A stretch of 64,000 nt of DNA from Bacillota bacterium (GCA_023389295.1 JAEWEO010000198.1:42534-106533), one strand, 5' to 3'. Positions 1 to 8,824 are shown, counted from the stretch's first letter. Made by a program: numbers and translations. Notes: generated from the letters alone by a model not told the origin.

Positions 1-157
1 CTGCCATGATAGCTGCTGTTTCAGACTTTACTTTACCAAGGTCAGAGTTTAAGTTTCTTAAGCATTGGTCTATCATTTTCTCAGGATCTTCTGCTTTATC
101 TAAGAGTGCGTTAATGTTGCTGGACATAATGTCTTTGAATCTTGTTAAAATACCCAT
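1..157 (-). CDS. pspA: PspA/IM30 family phage-shock protein (5' part, runs off the left edge)
   Basis: The first 52 codons are visible on the - strand, starting at ATG 157-155 with an ideal GGAGGT site at 165-170. The N-terminus reads MGILTRFKDIMSSNINALLD and continues with the DPEKMIDQ and NSDLGKVK motifs, which are characteristic of the PspA/IM30/LiaH family. These proteins form coiled-coil oligomers that bind the cytoplasmic membrane and protect it during envelope stress. The C-terminal part lies outside the window. The gene is divergent from the methyltransferase at 427, with a shared upstream region of about 270 bp. The family assignment is firm; the stress it responds to is inferred from homologues only. 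Confidence 0.9.
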   Translation of the reverse strand, partial: MGILTRFKDIMSSNINALLDKAEDPEKMIDQCLRNLNSDLGKVKSETAAIMA

Positions 158-209
158 GATATATACCTCCACATGTATTATTTATTCTCCACAAGTGATT
201 TGTATTCAG

Positions 210-224
210 GCGAATATTATTCGC
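210..224. promoter_or_regulatory. Inverted repeat in the pspA 5' region
   Basis: A 7-bp perfect inverted repeat with a one-base centre (GCGAATA-T-TATTCGC) lies between the predicted pspA promoter and its ribosome binding site. It could be an operator or a short mRNA hairpin. It has no U-tract, so it is not a terminator. Confidence 0.35.
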
Positions 225-256
225 TTCACCTTTGAAGTTCAACAGTTTATAGCATA

Positions 257-285
257 AGTTTAAGCAAAATGCCGGGTAGAGTCAA
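257..285 (-). promoter_or_regulatory. Putative sigma-A promoter for pspA
   Basis: Reading the - strand, TTGACT (285-280) and TAAACT (262-257) are separated by exactly 17 bp and face the pspA start about 100 bp downstream. The -35 box is near consensus and the -10 box is weaker. Confidence 0.5.
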
Positions 286-357
286 GTTAAAAAACGGTTA
301 GAATCATGAGAGAAAGTTTAAGAACCTATTTGCCTTATCAATGGAATCGTTTAGAAG

Positions 358-386
358 TTGTAATTCAAAAAAGAGTAGTTTATAAT
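358..386 (+). promoter_or_regulatory. Putative sigma-A promoter for the methyltransferase gene
   Basis: TTGTAA (358-363) and a perfect TATAAT (381-386) are separated by 17 bp. Transcription would begin near 393. That places the AGGAAG at 387-392 at or above the transcript start and argues for translation from the ATG at 427 rather than the ATG at 406. Confidence 0.6.
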
Positions 387-426
387 AGGAAGAAAATAAT
401 TTACGATGATAGAAAGAGAGAATGTT

Positions 427-1290
427 ATGTGGATTGCAAGTGATTGGAAGGATTATGAAGTAATCGATACCTCTAACGGGGAGAAATTAGAACGTTGGGG
501 TAATTATATATTAGTAAGGCCTGACCCGCAAGTTATATGGAATACACCAAAAACAAACAGAGAATGGAAGAACCCCAATGCCCATTATCATAGAAGTACA
601 AAGGGCGGTGGGGAATGGGAATTTTTTGATCTTCCCAAACAATGGGACATTACGTATAAAGGTCTAACCTTTCATCTACAACCCTTTAGTTTTAAGCACA
701 CAGGGCTATTTCCGGAGCAGGCAGTTAATTGGGATTGGTTTTCTGAAAAGATAAAGAATGTGAAGGGAAGACAAGTGAAGGTGCTTAATCTCTTTGCCTA
801 TACAGGGGGTGCAACCTTGGCAGCGGCAAAGGCCGGTGCAGCGGTTACCCATGTGGATGCGTCTAAAGGGATGGTAACCTGGGCTAAGGAGAATGCTATT
901 GCCTCTGGTCTTGGTGAAGCGCCTATTCGTTATATTGTTGATGATTGCGTGAAGTTCGTAGAACGTGAAATCCGTAGAGGCAACAAATATGACGCAATTA
1001 TCATGGACCCTCCTTCTTATGGTAGAGGACCTAAGGGAGAAACTTGGAAAATAGAAGAGAGCATTCATCCCTTTATTTCGTTATGTACGAAAGCATTAGT
1101 GGAAGAACCCTTATTCTTCTTGTTAAATTCTTATACGACCGGATTACAGGCGGGTGTTCTAACTTATATGTTATCCGAAGAACTTGTTAAAAAATACGGT
1201 GGGAAAGTAGTATCCGATGAGATCGGACTACCTGTAACAGGAAATGGGTTGGTATTACCTTGTGGAGCCTCCGGTCGATGGGAGAGCTAA
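427..1290 (+). CDS. Class I SAM-dependent rRNA-type methyltransferase (RlmI/COG1092-like)
   Basis: This 287-residue protein has the Rossmann methyltransferase motif I LFAYTGG at about residues 121-127 and the motif IV DPPSYGRG at about 194-201. The DPPS form is typical of the RlmI/RlmK 23S rRNA cytosine/guanine methyltransferases. It is shorter than RlmI because it lacks the N-terminal PUA domain, and it opens with a WG-rich segment followed by a PF(S)FKHTGLFPEQ block typical of Firmicute members of this family. The start at 427 is chosen because the predicted transcript begins near 393 and AGAGAG lies just upstream; an upstream in-frame ATG at 406 is the alternative. It is transcribed alone, divergently from pspA. 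The exact RNA target cannot be read from sequence. Confidence 0.85.
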   Translation: MWIASDWKDYEVIDTSNGEKLERWGNYILVRPDPQVIWNTPKTNREWKNPNAHYHRSTKGGGEWEFFDLPKQWDITYKGLTFHLQPFSFKHTGLFPEQAVNWDWFSEKIKNVKGRQVKVLNLFAYTGGATLAAAKAGAAVTHVDASKGMVTWAKENAIASGLGEAPIRYIVDDCVKFVEREIRRGNKYDAIIMDPPSYGRGPKGETWKIEESIHPFISLCTKALVEEPLFFLLNSYTTGLQAGVLTYMLSEELVKKYGGKVVSDEIGLPVTGNGLVLPCGASGRWES

Positions 1291-1567
1291 TTGTTATCAA
1301 AGAGAATTAGAATGGGATAAATATAATTTAAAGACTAACATAAGATATTAAAACAATAGAATGAGGAGGCTGCAGCAATTAGGAGAATATCATAATAGCT
1401 GCAGTCTATTCCTTATTATAAGTAGAAAGTAAAAAAAAATATTATCAATACATAAATAAATTAGTTTGGGATAAACTAACCATAGCTTTGCATGGAAGAA
1501 AGTTACATTTTGATTTTTCTTTAGAAAATGTCGCCGAAACGGTCTAAAAAAATCTAAAAAAAAATAC
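1291..1567 (+). terminator. Gap after the methyltransferase with a terminator-like hairpin
   Basis: The only clear structure is a 9-bp stem (1368-1376 with 1398-1406, one G-T pair, GGCTGCAGC/GCTGCAGTC) enclosing 21 nt. It is followed by pyrimidine-rich rather than pure U sequence, so it is a weak terminator candidate for the methyltransferase gene. The rest is A-rich and carries no gene that I can see. Confidence 0.35.
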
Positions 1568-1596
1568 TTGCAATTGTTTATATCATGCTGTATAAT
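1568..1596 (+). promoter_or_regulatory. Main promoter of the S10 ribosomal protein operon
   Basis: TTGCAA (1568-1573) and a perfect TATAAT (1591-1596) are spaced by 17 bp, preceded by A-tracts resembling an UP element. Transcription from about 1603 gives a leader of nearly 300 nt before rpsJ. Confidence 0.85.
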
Positions 1597-1602
1597 ATCT
1601 AA

Positions 1603-1897
1603 TGTTGTGACATTGATAGCGTTGAAACGTGAGGTTGCTACCTTAGTAGGGGTAGGTTTTCCGTGGAGCGAAGGTCAAGTTATGAAACTGGCGACAAGTC
1701 ACTGTACCATATAATGTTCTGCATAGCATAATCTTATGCCTGGCAGATAAAACGTGTGAAAAATATCATAGAATACTATAGGAGACAAATTAGAGATGAT
1801 TTGTTATAATATATGAAATATGAAGATACACACGGATGAGTGTACAGTCACCACTTGTCGTACTGAAATTAAGTGCGAAAAGGAGGCGGCTTTTTTT
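1603..1897 (+). promoter_or_regulatory. Long structured 5' leader of the S10 operon
   Basis: The leader of about 295 nt has pairing potential. GTGAC (1607-1611) can close with GTCAC (1697-1701), and a ctacc/ggtag pair lies inside that domain, so about 1605-1705 could fold as a branched domain. A later ACGTGTGA near 1751 can pair with the ACACACGG block near 1825. In other bacteria S10-operon leaders bind an r-protein (L4 in E. coli) for feedback control. That this leader does so is inference; no family model could be searched here. Confidence 0.5.
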
Positions 1898-2215
1898 ATG
1901 GCAAGTCAAGTAATGAGAATCACATTAAAGGCGTATGATCATCATTTAATCGATCAATCTGCAAGCAAGATCATCGATACTGTGAAGAAGACAGGATCAA
2001 AGGTGAGCGGACCAGTTCCGTTGCCGACAAAGAAGGAAGTAGTTACTATTCTTAGAGCGGTTCACAAGTATAAGGATTCCAGAGAGCAGTTTGAACAAAG
2101 AACACACAAGAGATTAATTGACATCATCACACCTACTCAGAAGACTGTTGATGCATTATCCAGATTGGAAATGCCTGCAGGTGTGTACATTGACATTAAG
2201 ATGAAAACGAAGTAA
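1898..2215 (+). CDS. rpsJ: 30S ribosomal protein S10 (NusE)
   Basis: S10 is a 30S head protein and also, as NusE, a partner of NusB/NusG in transcription antitermination. The protein is 105 residues, the usual length. It has the [16 protein letters not shown] start, the [10 protein letters not shown] loop and the C-terminal [14 protein letters not shown] segment. The ATG at 1898 follows AGGAGG at 1881-1886. An upstream in-frame ATG at 1820 would add 26 residues unlike any S10 and lies within the leader. First gene of the superoperon. Confidence 0.97.
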   Translation: MASQVMRITLKAYDHHLIDQSASKIIDTVKKTGSKVSGPVPLPTKKEVVTILRAVHKYKDSREQFEQRTHKRLIDIITPTQKTVDALSRLEMPAGVYIDIKMKTK

Positions 2216-2320
2216 TAGCATTCATTTAATGTGAATTGACAACATAGGAAAGACAGAAAATAATTATAATAGGTAGAAATCCTTAGGGTTCATATATGAT
2301 TGTATATAACCATCTAGGAT

Positions 2321-2340
2321 GATCGCAGATGACTGCGATC
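2321..2340 (+). repeat. Perfect hairpin between rpsJ and rplC
   Basis: GATCGCAG (2321-2328) and CTGCGATC (2333-2340) form an 8-bp stem with a 4-nt loop. No U-tract follows, and the rplC ribosome binding site is only 16 nt downstream. A processing or regulatory role is more plausible than termination. Confidence 0.6.
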
Positions 2341-2368
2341 CGCTGTAGATTAAACAGGAGGTAACAAA

Positions 2369-3001
2369 ATGAAGAAAGCGATTTTAGCTACTAAAATCGG
2401 AATGACTCAAGTGTTCGGTGAGAACGGAGTTCTTATTCCGGTTACTGTATTGCAAGCTGGGCCTCTCTACGTAACACAAGTTAAGACCGTAGATAATGAT
2501 GGCTACGCAGCTGTACAAGTTGGTTATGGTGATATCAGAGAGAGTCTGGTAAACAAGCCGAAAAAAGGACACTTTGCAAAAGCAGGTGTTGCAGTGAAAA
2601 GACATCTTAGAGAATTCAAGTTTGAAAATGCTGCTGACTACAAAGTTGGTCAGGAAATCAAAGCTGACATCTTCGCAGAAGGCGACAGAGTTGATGCAGT
2701 AGGTAAGACTAAGGGAAAAGGTTTCCAAGGTGCAATTAAGAGACACAACTTATCAAGAGGACCGATGAAGCATGGTTCCAAATATCATAGACATGCTGGT
2801 TCCAACGGTGCTGCTACAACACCTGGTAGAGTATTTAAAGGCAAACACATGCCTGGACATATGGGTGCAGTAAGAGCGACAGTACAGAATCTTGAAGTTG
2901 TAAGAATTGATGCAGAGAAGAACCTCATCCTTATTAAGGGTGCTGTACCTGGACCTAAAAAATCCTTAGTAATGCTGAAAGAAACAGTTAAAGCAAACTA
3001 G
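2369..3001 (+). CDS. rplC: 50S ribosomal protein L3
   Basis: L3 binds 23S rRNA early in assembly and reaches toward the peptidyl transferase centre. At 210 residues it matches bacterial L3. The signature loop runs from [12 protein letters not shown] through [11 protein letters not shown] to PGHMGA at about residues 112-165. The ATG follows AGGAGG (2356-2361) by 7 nt. It is separated from rpsJ by 153 nt containing a perfect hairpin, then runs closely into rplD. Confidence 0.97.
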   Translation: MKKAILATKIGMTQVFGENGVLIPVTVLQAGPLYVTQVKTVDNDGYAAVQVGYGDIRESLVNKPKKGHFAKAGVAVKRHLREFKFENAADYKVGQEIKADIFAEGDRVDAVGKTKGKGFQGAIKRHNLSRGPMKHGSKYHRHAGSNGAATTPGRVFKGKHMPGHMGAVRATVQNLEVVRIDAEKNLILIKGAVPGPKKSLVMLKETVKAN

Positions 3002-3027
3002 AGCTTTAAGAAAGGAGGAACACTTAA

Positions 3028-3648
3028 ATGGCAAATGTAAAAGTTTACAATATCGAAGGCAAGGAAGTTGGCACATTAGAGCTCAACGATGCAGTCTTCG
3101 GAGTAGAGATAAATGATCATTTAGTTCATATGGCAGTTGTTCAGCAGTTAGCTAACAAACGTCAGGGAACACAAAGCGCTAAAACCCGTGCTGAAGTAAG
3201 CGGCGGTGGCAGAAAGCCTTGGAGACAAAAAGGAACCGGTCATGCTAGACAGGGTTCAACCAGATCCCCTCAGTGGAAGGGCGGCGGTGTTGTATTTGCT
3301 CCCAAGCCGAGAGATTATTCCTTCAAGATGAATAAGAAGGAGAAGGCTCTTGCAATCAAATCTGCTTTAACATCTAAAGTAAATGAAGCTAAGTTCTTCG
3401 TTCTTGACGATATTAAGTTTGATGAGATCAAAACAAAGAAGATGAAGGCAGTTCTTGATAGCCTCAAGTTAGAGAGAGCATTAGTGGTTCTTGGTGAAAA
3501 GAACGACAACGTACAATTCTCAGCAAGAAATCTTCCTAAGGTAAGAACCGTGTTAACGAACTCCATTAACGTATACGACATCTTAAAGTATGATACTTTA
3601 GTATTAACCAAGGATGCTGTAGCAAAAATTGAGGAGGTGTACGCATAA
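3028..3648 (+). CDS. rplD: 50S ribosomal protein L4
   Basis: L4 lines the peptide exit tunnel and in enterobacteria also represses its own operon. The 206-residue protein carries the extended tunnel loop with GGGRKPWRQKGTGHARQG (about residues 63-80) and the SPQWKGGGVVFAP block. AAGGAGG lies just before the ATG. The stop codon overlaps the rplW start by one base (TAATG at 3646-3650), implying translational coupling. Confidence 0.97.
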   Translation: MANVKVYNIEGKEVGTLELNDAVFGVEINDHLVHMAVVQQLANKRQGTQSAKTRAEVSGGGRKPWRQKGTGHARQGSTRSPQWKGGGVVFAPKPRDYSFKMNKKEKALAIKSALTSKVNEAKFFVLDDIKFDEIKTKKMKAVLDSLKLERALVVLGEKNDNVQFSARNLPKVRTVLTNSINVYDILKYDTLVLTKDAVAKIEEVYA

Positions 3649-3947
3649 TGGCTGATATTAAATATTATGATGTAATCCTTAAGCCAATCGTAACTGAGAA
3701 AAGTATGAGTACTATGAGCGAGAAGAAGTACACATTTTCAGTACATCCAGAGGCTACAAAGAATCAGATTAAAGAAGCTGTTGAAAAGATGTTTACCGGC
3801 GCTAAAGTAGCGAGAGTAAACACAATTAATCAGGATGGAAAGACCCGTAGACGTGGTAACACTTCCGGTAAGACTTCTAAGGTTAAGAAAGCAATTGTTC
3901 AATTAACAGCTGACAGCGCTGAGATTGAGATTTTCTCAGGACTATAA
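3648..3947 (+). CDS. rplW: 50S ribosomal protein L23
   Basis: L23 sits at the tunnel exit and is the docking site for trigger factor and SRP. The 99-residue protein begins with the usual KYYDVILKPIVTEKS motif and contains the FMVHP-type segment (here FSVHPEATKNQIKEAVEKMF). The start is coupled to rplD by a one-base overlap; the ribosome binding site GGAGG lies inside rplD. Confidence 0.97.
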   Translation: MADIKYYDVILKPIVTEKSMSTMSEKKYTFSVHPEATKNQIKEAVEKMFTGAKVARVNTINQDGKTRRRGNTSGKTSKVKKAIVQLTADSAEIEIFSGL

Positions 3948-4014
3948 TAAAGTATGATACAGAATAAGGATGTAGTAGGTAATACGCTGCATCAGTTTGA
4001 AAGGAGTGCAAATC

Positions 4015-4857
4015 ATGGGAATTAAAACCTATAACCCATATACACCTTCCAGAAGACACATGACTGGTTCTGATTTTACAGAGATCACAAAGTCTAAGCC
4101 TGAGAAATCATTGGTTGTTTCTTTAAACAAGAATGCAGGCCGTAACAATCAGGGTAAAATCACAGTAAGACACCAGGGCGGTGGTTCTAGAAGAAAATAT
4201 AGAATTATTGATTTCAAGAGAAGAAAAGATGGTATTCCGGCTACTGTACTAAGTATCGAATACGATCCAAACAGAACAGCAAACATCGCACTAATCTGCT
4301 ATGCAGACGGCGAGAAGGCATATATCCTTGCTCCTAACGGTCTTACCGTTGGAACTAAGATTATGAACGGCGAGAATGCAGAAGTTAGAGTAGGTAACTG
4401 CTTACCACTTCAGAACATTCCTGTTGGTACACAGATCCACAACATCGAGTTATATCCTGGCAAAGGTGCACAGTTAGTACGTGCAGCTGGTAACTCCGCA
4501 CAGCTTATGGCTAAGGAAGGTAAGTATGCAACACTTCGTCTTCCTAGTGGTGAGATGAGAATGGTTCCGATCATCTGTAGAGCAACCGTTGGTCAGGTTG
4601 GTAACATTGATCATGAGCTTATTACAATTGGTAAAGCTGGACGTAAGCGTCACATGGGTATCAGACCTACTGTACGTGGTTCCGTAATGAACCCGAACGA
4701 CCATCCTCACGGTGGTGGTGAAGGTAGAACAGGTATCGGTCGTCCGGGCCCTGTAACACCTTGGGGTAAACCTGCTCTTGGTCTTAAGACAAGAAAGAAC
4801 AATAAGAAGTCTAATAAGCTTATCGTGAGAAGAAGAAACGGTAAAGCGATTAAATAA
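4015..4857 (+). CDS. rplB: 50S ribosomal protein L2
   Basis: L2 is needed for subunit association and supports the peptidyl transferase centre. The protein is 280 residues, near the family norm. It has the [12 protein letters not shown] opening, the [12 protein letters not shown] loop and the C-terminal [13 protein letters not shown] block that carries the functionally important histidine. The start at ATG 4015 follows AAGGAG (4001-4006) at 8 nt. A TTG at 3997 in the same frame would place the ribosome binding site inside the protein and is rejected. Confidence 0.97.
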   Translation: MGIKTYNPYTPSRRHMTGSDFTEITKSKPEKSLVVSLNKNAGRNNQGKITVRHQGGGSRRKYRIIDFKRRKDGIPATVLSIEYDPNRTANIALICYADGEKAYILAPNGLTVGTKIMNGENAEVRVGNCLPLQNIPVGTQIHNIELYPGKGAQLVRAAGNSAQLMAKEGKYATLRLPSGEMRMVPIICRATVGQVGNIDHELITIGKAGRKRHMGIRPTVRGSVMNPNDHPHGGGEGRTGIGRPGPVTPWGKPALGLKTRKNNKKSNKLIVRRRNGKAIK

Positions 4858-4914
4858 TAACAACGGTTTTAAAGGATTAATTGGATTAATAGTCAATTAT
4901 CTTATAGCAAGTAT

Positions 4915-4946
4915 ACAAATGAATTTGAGAAGACGAATTCATTTGT
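4915..4946 (+). repeat. 11-bp inverted repeat upstream of rpsS (copy 1 of a duplicated element)
   Basis: ACAAATGAATT (4915-4925) pairs perfectly with AATTCATTTGT (4936-4946) around a 10-nt loop. Its arms, the ATAACAACG motif about 50 nt upstream (4857-4865), and the TTCATTTGTCAA flank recur before rplF. No U-tract follows. The hairpin ends 10 nt before the rpsS ribosome binding site, so it could modulate rpsS translation or be an RNA processing site. Confidence 0.75.
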
Positions 4947-4972
4947 CAAGAATTCTAAGGAGGTTAGAATAC

Positions 4973-5251
4973 ATGGCTCGTTCACTAAAAAAGGGACCAT
5001 TTGCTGATGATCATTTATTGAAAAAAGTAGATGCGTTAAATAAGACCGGTGATAAAACAGTAATCAAAACCTGGTCACGTCGCTCCACTATTTTCCCACA
5101 AATGGTTGGACATACAATTGCGGTTCATGACGGAAAAAGACATGTGCCGGTTTATGTAACAGAAGATATGGTTGGACACAAACTCGGTGAGTTTGTTGCT
5201 ACCAGAACCTATAGAGGTCACGGAAAAGACGAAAAGAAAACAAGAAGATAA
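4973..5251 (+). CDS. rpsS: 30S ribosomal protein S19
   Basis: S19 forms a head complex with S13 and contacts the A-site finger. The 92-residue product begins [18 protein letters not shown] and carries the [20 protein letters not shown] core. The start at ATG 4973 follows AAGGAGG (4957-4963). The in-frame ATG at 4919 lies inside the inverted repeat and would add 18 non-homologous residues. Confidence 0.96.
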   Translation: MARSLKKGPFADDHLLKKVDALNKTGDKTVIKTWSRRSTIFPQMVGHTIAVHDGKRHVPVYVTEDMVGHKLGEFVATRTYRGHGKDEKKTRR

Positions 5252-5283
5252 TGCGCGAGCATTGAATGGAAGGAGGTTCATCC

Positions 5284-5667
5284 ATGGCGAAAGGACATAG
5301 ATCCCAAATAAAGAGAGAAAGAAATGAGCAGAAGGACAACAGAGCAAGTGCAAAATTATCATTTGCTAGAATTTCAGTTCAAAAGGCTTGTTTCGTATTA
5401 GATGCCATTCGTGGTAAGGATGTACAGACAGCACTTGGTATCTTAGCATACAACCCTAGATACGCATCAGCTGTTATTGAGAAATTATTAAAATCAGCAA
5501 TTGCAAATGCTGAAGTTAAGAATATGGATACTGCGAAGCTTTACGTTGATGAATGTTTTGCTAACCAGGGACCGATTATGAAAAGAATTAGACCTAGAGC
5601 ACGAGGCACAGCTTATCGTATCGAGAAGAGAATGTGTCATATTACAGTAGTGCTTAATGAGAGATAA
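5284..5667 (+). CDS. rplV: 50S ribosomal protein L22
   Basis: L22 contributes an extended beta-hairpin to the exit tunnel, a known site of macrolide-resistance changes. The protein is 127 residues. The hairpin region [18 protein letters not shown] lies at about residues 98-115 and looks intact. AGGAGG at 5271-5276 precedes ATG 5284 by 7 nt. An earlier in-frame start near 5266 would place this ribosome binding site inside the coding region. Confidence 0.96.
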   Translation: MAKGHRSQIKRERNEQKDNRASAKLSFARISVQKACFVLDAIRGKDVQTALGILAYNPRYASAVIEKLLKSAIANAEVKNMDTAKLYVDECFANQGPIMKRIRPRARGTAYRIEKRMCHITVVLNER

Positions 5668-5678
5668 GGAGGGCAATA

Positions 5679-6338
5679 ATGGGACAAAAGGTTAATCCTC
5701 ATGGCTTAAGAGTCGGAGTTATTAATGACTGGGACTCAAGATGGTATGCTGAAGCGGATTTTGCTGATAATCTCGTGGAAGATTACAAAATCAGAAAATT
5801 CCTGAAGAAGAAGTTATTTAGCGCAGGAATCTCTAAGGTCGAGATTGAAAGAGCATCTGACCGTTTAAAAATAATAATCTTTACTGCCAAGCCCGGTGTA
5901 GTAATCGGTAGAGGTGGAGTAGAAATTGAGAACTTGAAAAAAGAAGTTCAGCAATTTACAGATAAAAAGTTAAACTTAGAAATCAAAGAAATTAAAAGAC
6001 CTGATCTCAATGCACAGTTAGTAGCAGAGAATATCGCTGCACAGCTTGAGAATCGTATTTCATTTAGAAGAGCTATGAAATCAACTATGGCAAGAACAAT
6101 GAAAGCAGGAGCAAAGGGTATTAAGACTTCTGTTGCTGGTCGTCTTGGCGGAGCTGATATGGCTCGTACTGAATTCTATAGTGAAGGAACTATCCCGTTA
6201 CAGACCTTACGTGCCGACATCGATTATGGATTTGCAGAAGCAGATACAACATATGGTAAATTAGGTGTTAAGGTTTGGATTTATCATGGTGAAGTGCTTC
6301 CTGTTAAAGGAGCAAAAGTAGAAGGGAGCGATAACTAA
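5679..6338 (+). CDS. rpsC: 30S ribosomal protein S3
   Basis: S3 lies at the mRNA entry channel and has helicase-like function with S4 and S5. The 219-residue protein starts [14 protein letters not shown]. It has the KH-domain GxxG loop ([10 protein letters not shown], about residues 69-78) and the C-terminal [16 protein letters not shown] motif. Start 11 nt after rplV; the stop overlaps rplP by one base. Confidence 0.97.
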   Translation: MGQKVNPHGLRVGVINDWDSRWYAEADFADNLVEDYKIRKFLKKKLFSAGISKVEIERASDRLKIIIFTAKPGVVIGRGGVEIENLKKEVQQFTDKKLNLEIKEIKRPDLNAQLVAENIAAQLENRISFRRAMKSTMARTMKAGAKGIKTSVAGRLGGADMARTEFYSEGTIPLQTLRADIDYGFAEADTTYGKLGVKVWIYHGEVLPVKGAKVEGSDN

Positions 6339-6775
6339 TGTTAATGCCTAAGAGAGTTAAACGCCGTAAGCAATTCCGCGGTAGCATGGCTGGTAAGCCT
6401 TCTAGAGGCAATACCATTAACCAAGGTGAATATGGTCTTGTGGCTATGGAACCTTGTTGGATTAAGTCAAACCAAATTGAAGCAGCCCGTGTCGCTATGA
6501 CCCGTTTTACAAAACGTGGTGGTAAAGTATATATTAAGATATTCCCTGATAAACCTGTTACAACAAAGCCTGCTGAAACACGTATGGGTTCCGGTAAAGG
6601 TTCATTAGAATACTGGGTAGCTGTTGTTAAGCCAGGCCGCGTTATGTTCGAAATCGCAGGTATTCCTGAAGAGACAGCAAGAGAAGCATTACGTCTTGCT
6701 ATGCATAAATTGCCGGTTAAATGCAAGATCGTATCCCGTGCAGAATTAGAAGGCGGTGAAAACAGTGAAAATTAA
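6338..6775 (+). CDS. rplP: 50S ribosomal protein L16
   Basis: L16 helps organise the A-site tRNA on the large subunit. The 145-residue protein has the [15 protein letters not shown] start, the [13 protein letters not shown] segment and the [18 protein letters not shown] block. Start coupled to rpsC (TAATG). The 3' end overlaps the start region of rpmC by 11 bases. Confidence 0.97.
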   Translation: MLMPKRVKRRKQFRGSMAGKPSRGNTINQGEYGLVAMEPCWIKSNQIEAARVAMTRFTKRGGKVYIKIFPDKPVTTKPAETRMGSGKGSLEYWVAVVKPGRVMFEIAGIPEETAREALRLAMHKLPVKCKIVSRAELEGGENSEN

Positions 6776-6977
6776 TAAGTATGTAGAAGAGTTAAAAGCA
6801 AAATCAGCTACAGAATTAAATATTGAATTAGTAGCTGCGAAGAAGGAACTTTTCAACCTGAGGTTCCAGAATGCAACAAACCAGTTAGACAACACAAGCA
6901 GAATTAAGGAAGTTAGAAAGAACATTGCTAGAATTCAAACAGTTATTTCTGAACTTTCTAAGGCTTCTAAAGCTTAA
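6765..6977 (+). CDS. rpmC: 50S ribosomal protein L29
   Basis: L29 is a small two-helix protein beside L23 at the tunnel exit. From GTG 6765 it is 70 residues and begins [13 protein letters not shown]. It contains the conserved [15 protein letters not shown] segment. A GTG at 6756 would add three residues; 6765 fits family starts better and leaves AGGCGG as the ribosome binding site. It begins inside rplP. Confidence 0.94.
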   Translation: MKINKYVEELKAKSATELNIELVAAKKELFNLRFQNATNQLDNTSRIKEVRKNIARIQTVISELSKASKA

Positions 6978-6987
6978 ATAAAGAGCG

Positions 6988-7005
6988 ATTTAAGCTAGCT
7001 TAAAT
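6988..7005. repeat. Perfect 18-bp palindrome between rpmC and rpsQ
   Basis: ATTTAAGCT/AGCTTAAAT is self-complementary without a loop. GATTTAAGCT recurs as a direct repeat at 6987-6996 and 7013-7022. The palindrome lies 11 nt after the rpmC stop and is not followed by a U-tract. It could be a protein-binding site or an RNA cleavage site. Confidence 0.55.
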
Positions 7006-7089
7006 ATAATGTGATTTAAGCTGGATATCTAATCAGATCGGAATGATTGACCCTTGGGTTATCCAAAGATCATGGAAAGGAGTAACGTT

Positions 7090-7344
7090 GTGGAAAGAAA
7101 TTTAAGAAAAGTTCGTATCGGCAAAGTAGTTAGCAACAAGATGGATAAGACTGTTGTTGTAGCTGTACTTGATAACGTAAAACATCCTCTGTATGGTAAA
7201 ATTGTAAAGAGAACTTACAAATTAAAAGCACACGATGAGAACAATGAGTGCAACATCGGAGATAGAGTGAAAGTAATGGAAACCAGACCTTTATCCAAGG
7301 ATAAGAGATGGAGACTTGTGGAGATTGTTGAGAAGGCGAAGTAA
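7090..7344 (+). CDS. rpsQ: 30S ribosomal protein S17
   Basis: S17 is a primary 16S-binding protein with an OB fold. From GTG 7090 it is 84 residues, starting [24 protein letters not shown] and containing [26 protein letters not shown] (7075-7081) fits this start. An in-frame ATG at 7072 overlaps the ribosome binding site and is unlikely. Confidence 0.95.
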   Translation: MERNLRKVRIGKVVSNKMDKTVVVAVLDNVKHPLYGKIVKRTYKLKAHDENNECNIGDRVKVMETRPLSKDKRWRLVEIVEKAK

Positions 7345-7416
7345 TCTCGATTAAGAGAAGAAAAACTGACATAAAGCATAAATTCACTGTGGGTTCAATG
7401 CATCGAACTACATAGG

Positions 7417-7438
7417 AAAACGGTTTTACCGGTTTTTT
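7417..7438 (+). terminator. Terminator- or attenuator-like hairpin between rpsQ and rplN
   Basis: AAAACGGT (7417-7424) pairs with ACCGGTTTT (7428-7436, one bulged G) and continues into a U-run. This is the only intra-operon hairpin upstream of rplN with a U-tract, so partial termination between the S10 and spc blocks is possible. The stem is short, so confidence is modest. Confidence 0.35.
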
Positions 7439-7497
7439 GTGGAACTTCGATACTGAATTCAATGATTGGTACGCATATCCGGCGTATATAGTCAAAA

Positions 7498-7522
7498 AAG
7501 AACTTCGAACTAAGGAGTTCTT
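7498..7522 (+). repeat. Hairpin upstream of the rplN ribosome binding site
   Basis: AAGAACT (7498-7504) pairs with AGTTCTT (7516-7522). It ends 11 nt before GAAAGGAG (7533-7540) and could influence rplN translation. Confidence 0.4.
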
Positions 7523-7547
7523 GATTACAACTGAAAGGAGTATTATC

Positions 7548-7916
7548 ATGATACAAGCTGAATCCAGACTTAGAGTTGCCGACAATACCGGTGCTAAAGA
7601 GTTACTTTGCATCAGAGTTCTTGGCGGATCAACCAGAAGATATGCTAATATAGGCGATATCATTGTTGCTTCGGTTAAAGATGCAACACCAGGTGGTGTT
7701 GTTAAGAAGGGCGATGTAGTTAAGGCTGTTGTTGTTCGTACAGTTAAGGGAGCACGCCGTAAAGATGGTTCCTATATTAGATTTGATGAGAATGCTGCTG
7801 TAATTATTAAAGAAGATAAGAATCCGAAGGGAACTCGTATCTTTGGACCGGTAGCGAGAGAATTAAGAGAGAAACAATTCATGAAAATCGTTTCTTTAGC
7901 ACCAGAAGTATTGTAG
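7548..7916 (+). CDS. rplN: 50S ribosomal protein L14
   Basis: L14 forms intersubunit bridges and is the docking site of the silencing factor RsfS. The 122-residue protein has the canonical [21 protein letters not shown] start and ends with [30 protein letters not shown] lies 7 nt before ATG 7548. Upstream in-frame ATGs near 7437 would add 37 unrelated residues across a hairpin-rich leader. Confidence 0.96.
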   Translation: MIQAESRLRVADNTGAKELLCIRVLGGSTRRYANIGDIIVASVKDATPGGVVKKGDVVKAVVVRTVKGARRKDGSYIRFDENAAVIIKEDKNPKGTRIFGPVARELREKQFMKIVSLAPEVL

Positions 7917-7930
7917 GGAGGTGTCGACTA

Positions 7931-8248
7931 GTGGCAACGATGAAAATTAAAAAGAATGATAACGTTAAGGTTATCACCGGTAAGGATAAAGGTAAAGAAG
8001 GCAAAGTAATCGCTGTTGTTGACGGGAAGTTGTTAGTAGAAGGCGTTAACACCGTTTCTAAGCACAGTAAAGCAAGCCAAAAGAATCCGAAGGGTGGAAT
8101 TATCCATCAAGAATCACCGATAGATGCATCAAACGTAATGTTAGTTCACAAGGGCAAACCTACTAGAGTTGGTTTTAAGACAGTTGAAAGCAAGAAGGGT
8201 CCTAAAAAAGTACGTTTTGCTAAGACTACCGGCGATGTTATTGATTAA
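7931..8248 (+). CDS. rplX: 50S ribosomal protein L24
   Basis: L24 is an assembly initiator of the large subunit. The 105-residue protein has a KOW motif ([18 protein letters not shown], about residues 13-30) and [20 protein letters not shown]. Translation likely starts at GTG 7931, 9 nt after AGGGAGG. Confidence 0.95.
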   Translation: MATMKIKKNDNVKVITGKDKGKEGKVIAVVDGKLLVEGVNTVSKHSKASQKNPKGGIIHQESPIDASNVMLVHKGKPTRVGFKTVESKKGPKKVRFAKTTGDVID

Positions 8249-8271
8249 TTCAGAGAGGAGGAACATTTGCG

Positions 8272-8811
8272 TTGGCTAGATTAAAAGAATTATATAAAAA
8301 TGAGATAGTAGCCGGCATGACAAAAAAGTTCGGTTATAAGAACGTAATGGAAGTGCCGAAGATTGATAAAATTGTCATCAACATGGGTGTTGGTGAAGCC
8401 AAAGATAATGCTAAGGTTTTAGATGCAGCTCTCAAAGACATGGAGATCATTGCAGGACAGAAGCCTGTTATCACAAGGGCAAAGAAATCCGTTGCTAACT
8501 TCAAGTTAAGAGAAGGAATGGCAATTGGATGTAAAGTAACATTAAGAGGCGAGAAAATGTACGAGTTCGCTGATCGTTTAATCAACTTAGCATTACCTCG
8601 CGTACGTGACTTTAGAGGTGTAAATCCGAATGCATTCGACGGTAGAGGTAATTATTCTCTTGGTATCAAAGAGCAATTAATCTTCCCTGAAATCGAGTAC
8701 GATAAGGTTGATAAGGTAAGAGGTATGGATATCATCTTCGTTACCACTGCAAAGTCAGATGAAGAGGCTCGTGAACTGTTAACACAATTCGGTATGCCAT
8801 TTAGAAAATAG
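8272..8811 (+). CDS. rplE: 50S ribosomal protein L5
   Basis: L5 binds 5S rRNA and contacts P-site tRNA. It is 179 residues with [16 protein letters not shown], the [21 protein letters not shown] segment and the [20 protein letters not shown] block. It starts with TTG 8272, preceded by AGAGGAGG (8254-8261). The TTG start is used by several genes in this window. Confidence 0.95.
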   Translation: MARLKELYKNEIVAGMTKKFGYKNVMEVPKIDKIVINMGVGEAKDNAKVLDAALKDMEIIAGQKPVITRAKKSVANFKLREGMAIGCKVTLRGEKMYEFADRLINLALPRVRDFRGVNPNAFDGRGNYSLGIKEQLIFPEIEYDKVDKVRGMDIIFVTTAKSDEEARELLTQFGMPFRK

Positions 8812-8824
8812 AGGAGGTATTTCC

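Noticed and set aside
6..257. Forward-strand frame at the left edge
   Set aside because: The reverse strand encodes an unmistakable PspA N-terminus with a good ribosome binding site; the forward frame is its shadow.
706..1068. Long antisense frame inside the methyltransferase gene
   Set aside because: It lacks a ribosome binding site and protein-like composition and is fully explained by the sense gene. The same applies to other antisense frames, for example at 43619-44542 across from the Ig-like protein.
2236..2270. TTGACA and TATAAT before rplC as a promoter
   Set aside because: The spacing of 23 bp is too long for sigma-A recognition, and no alternative -35 fits the TATAAT.
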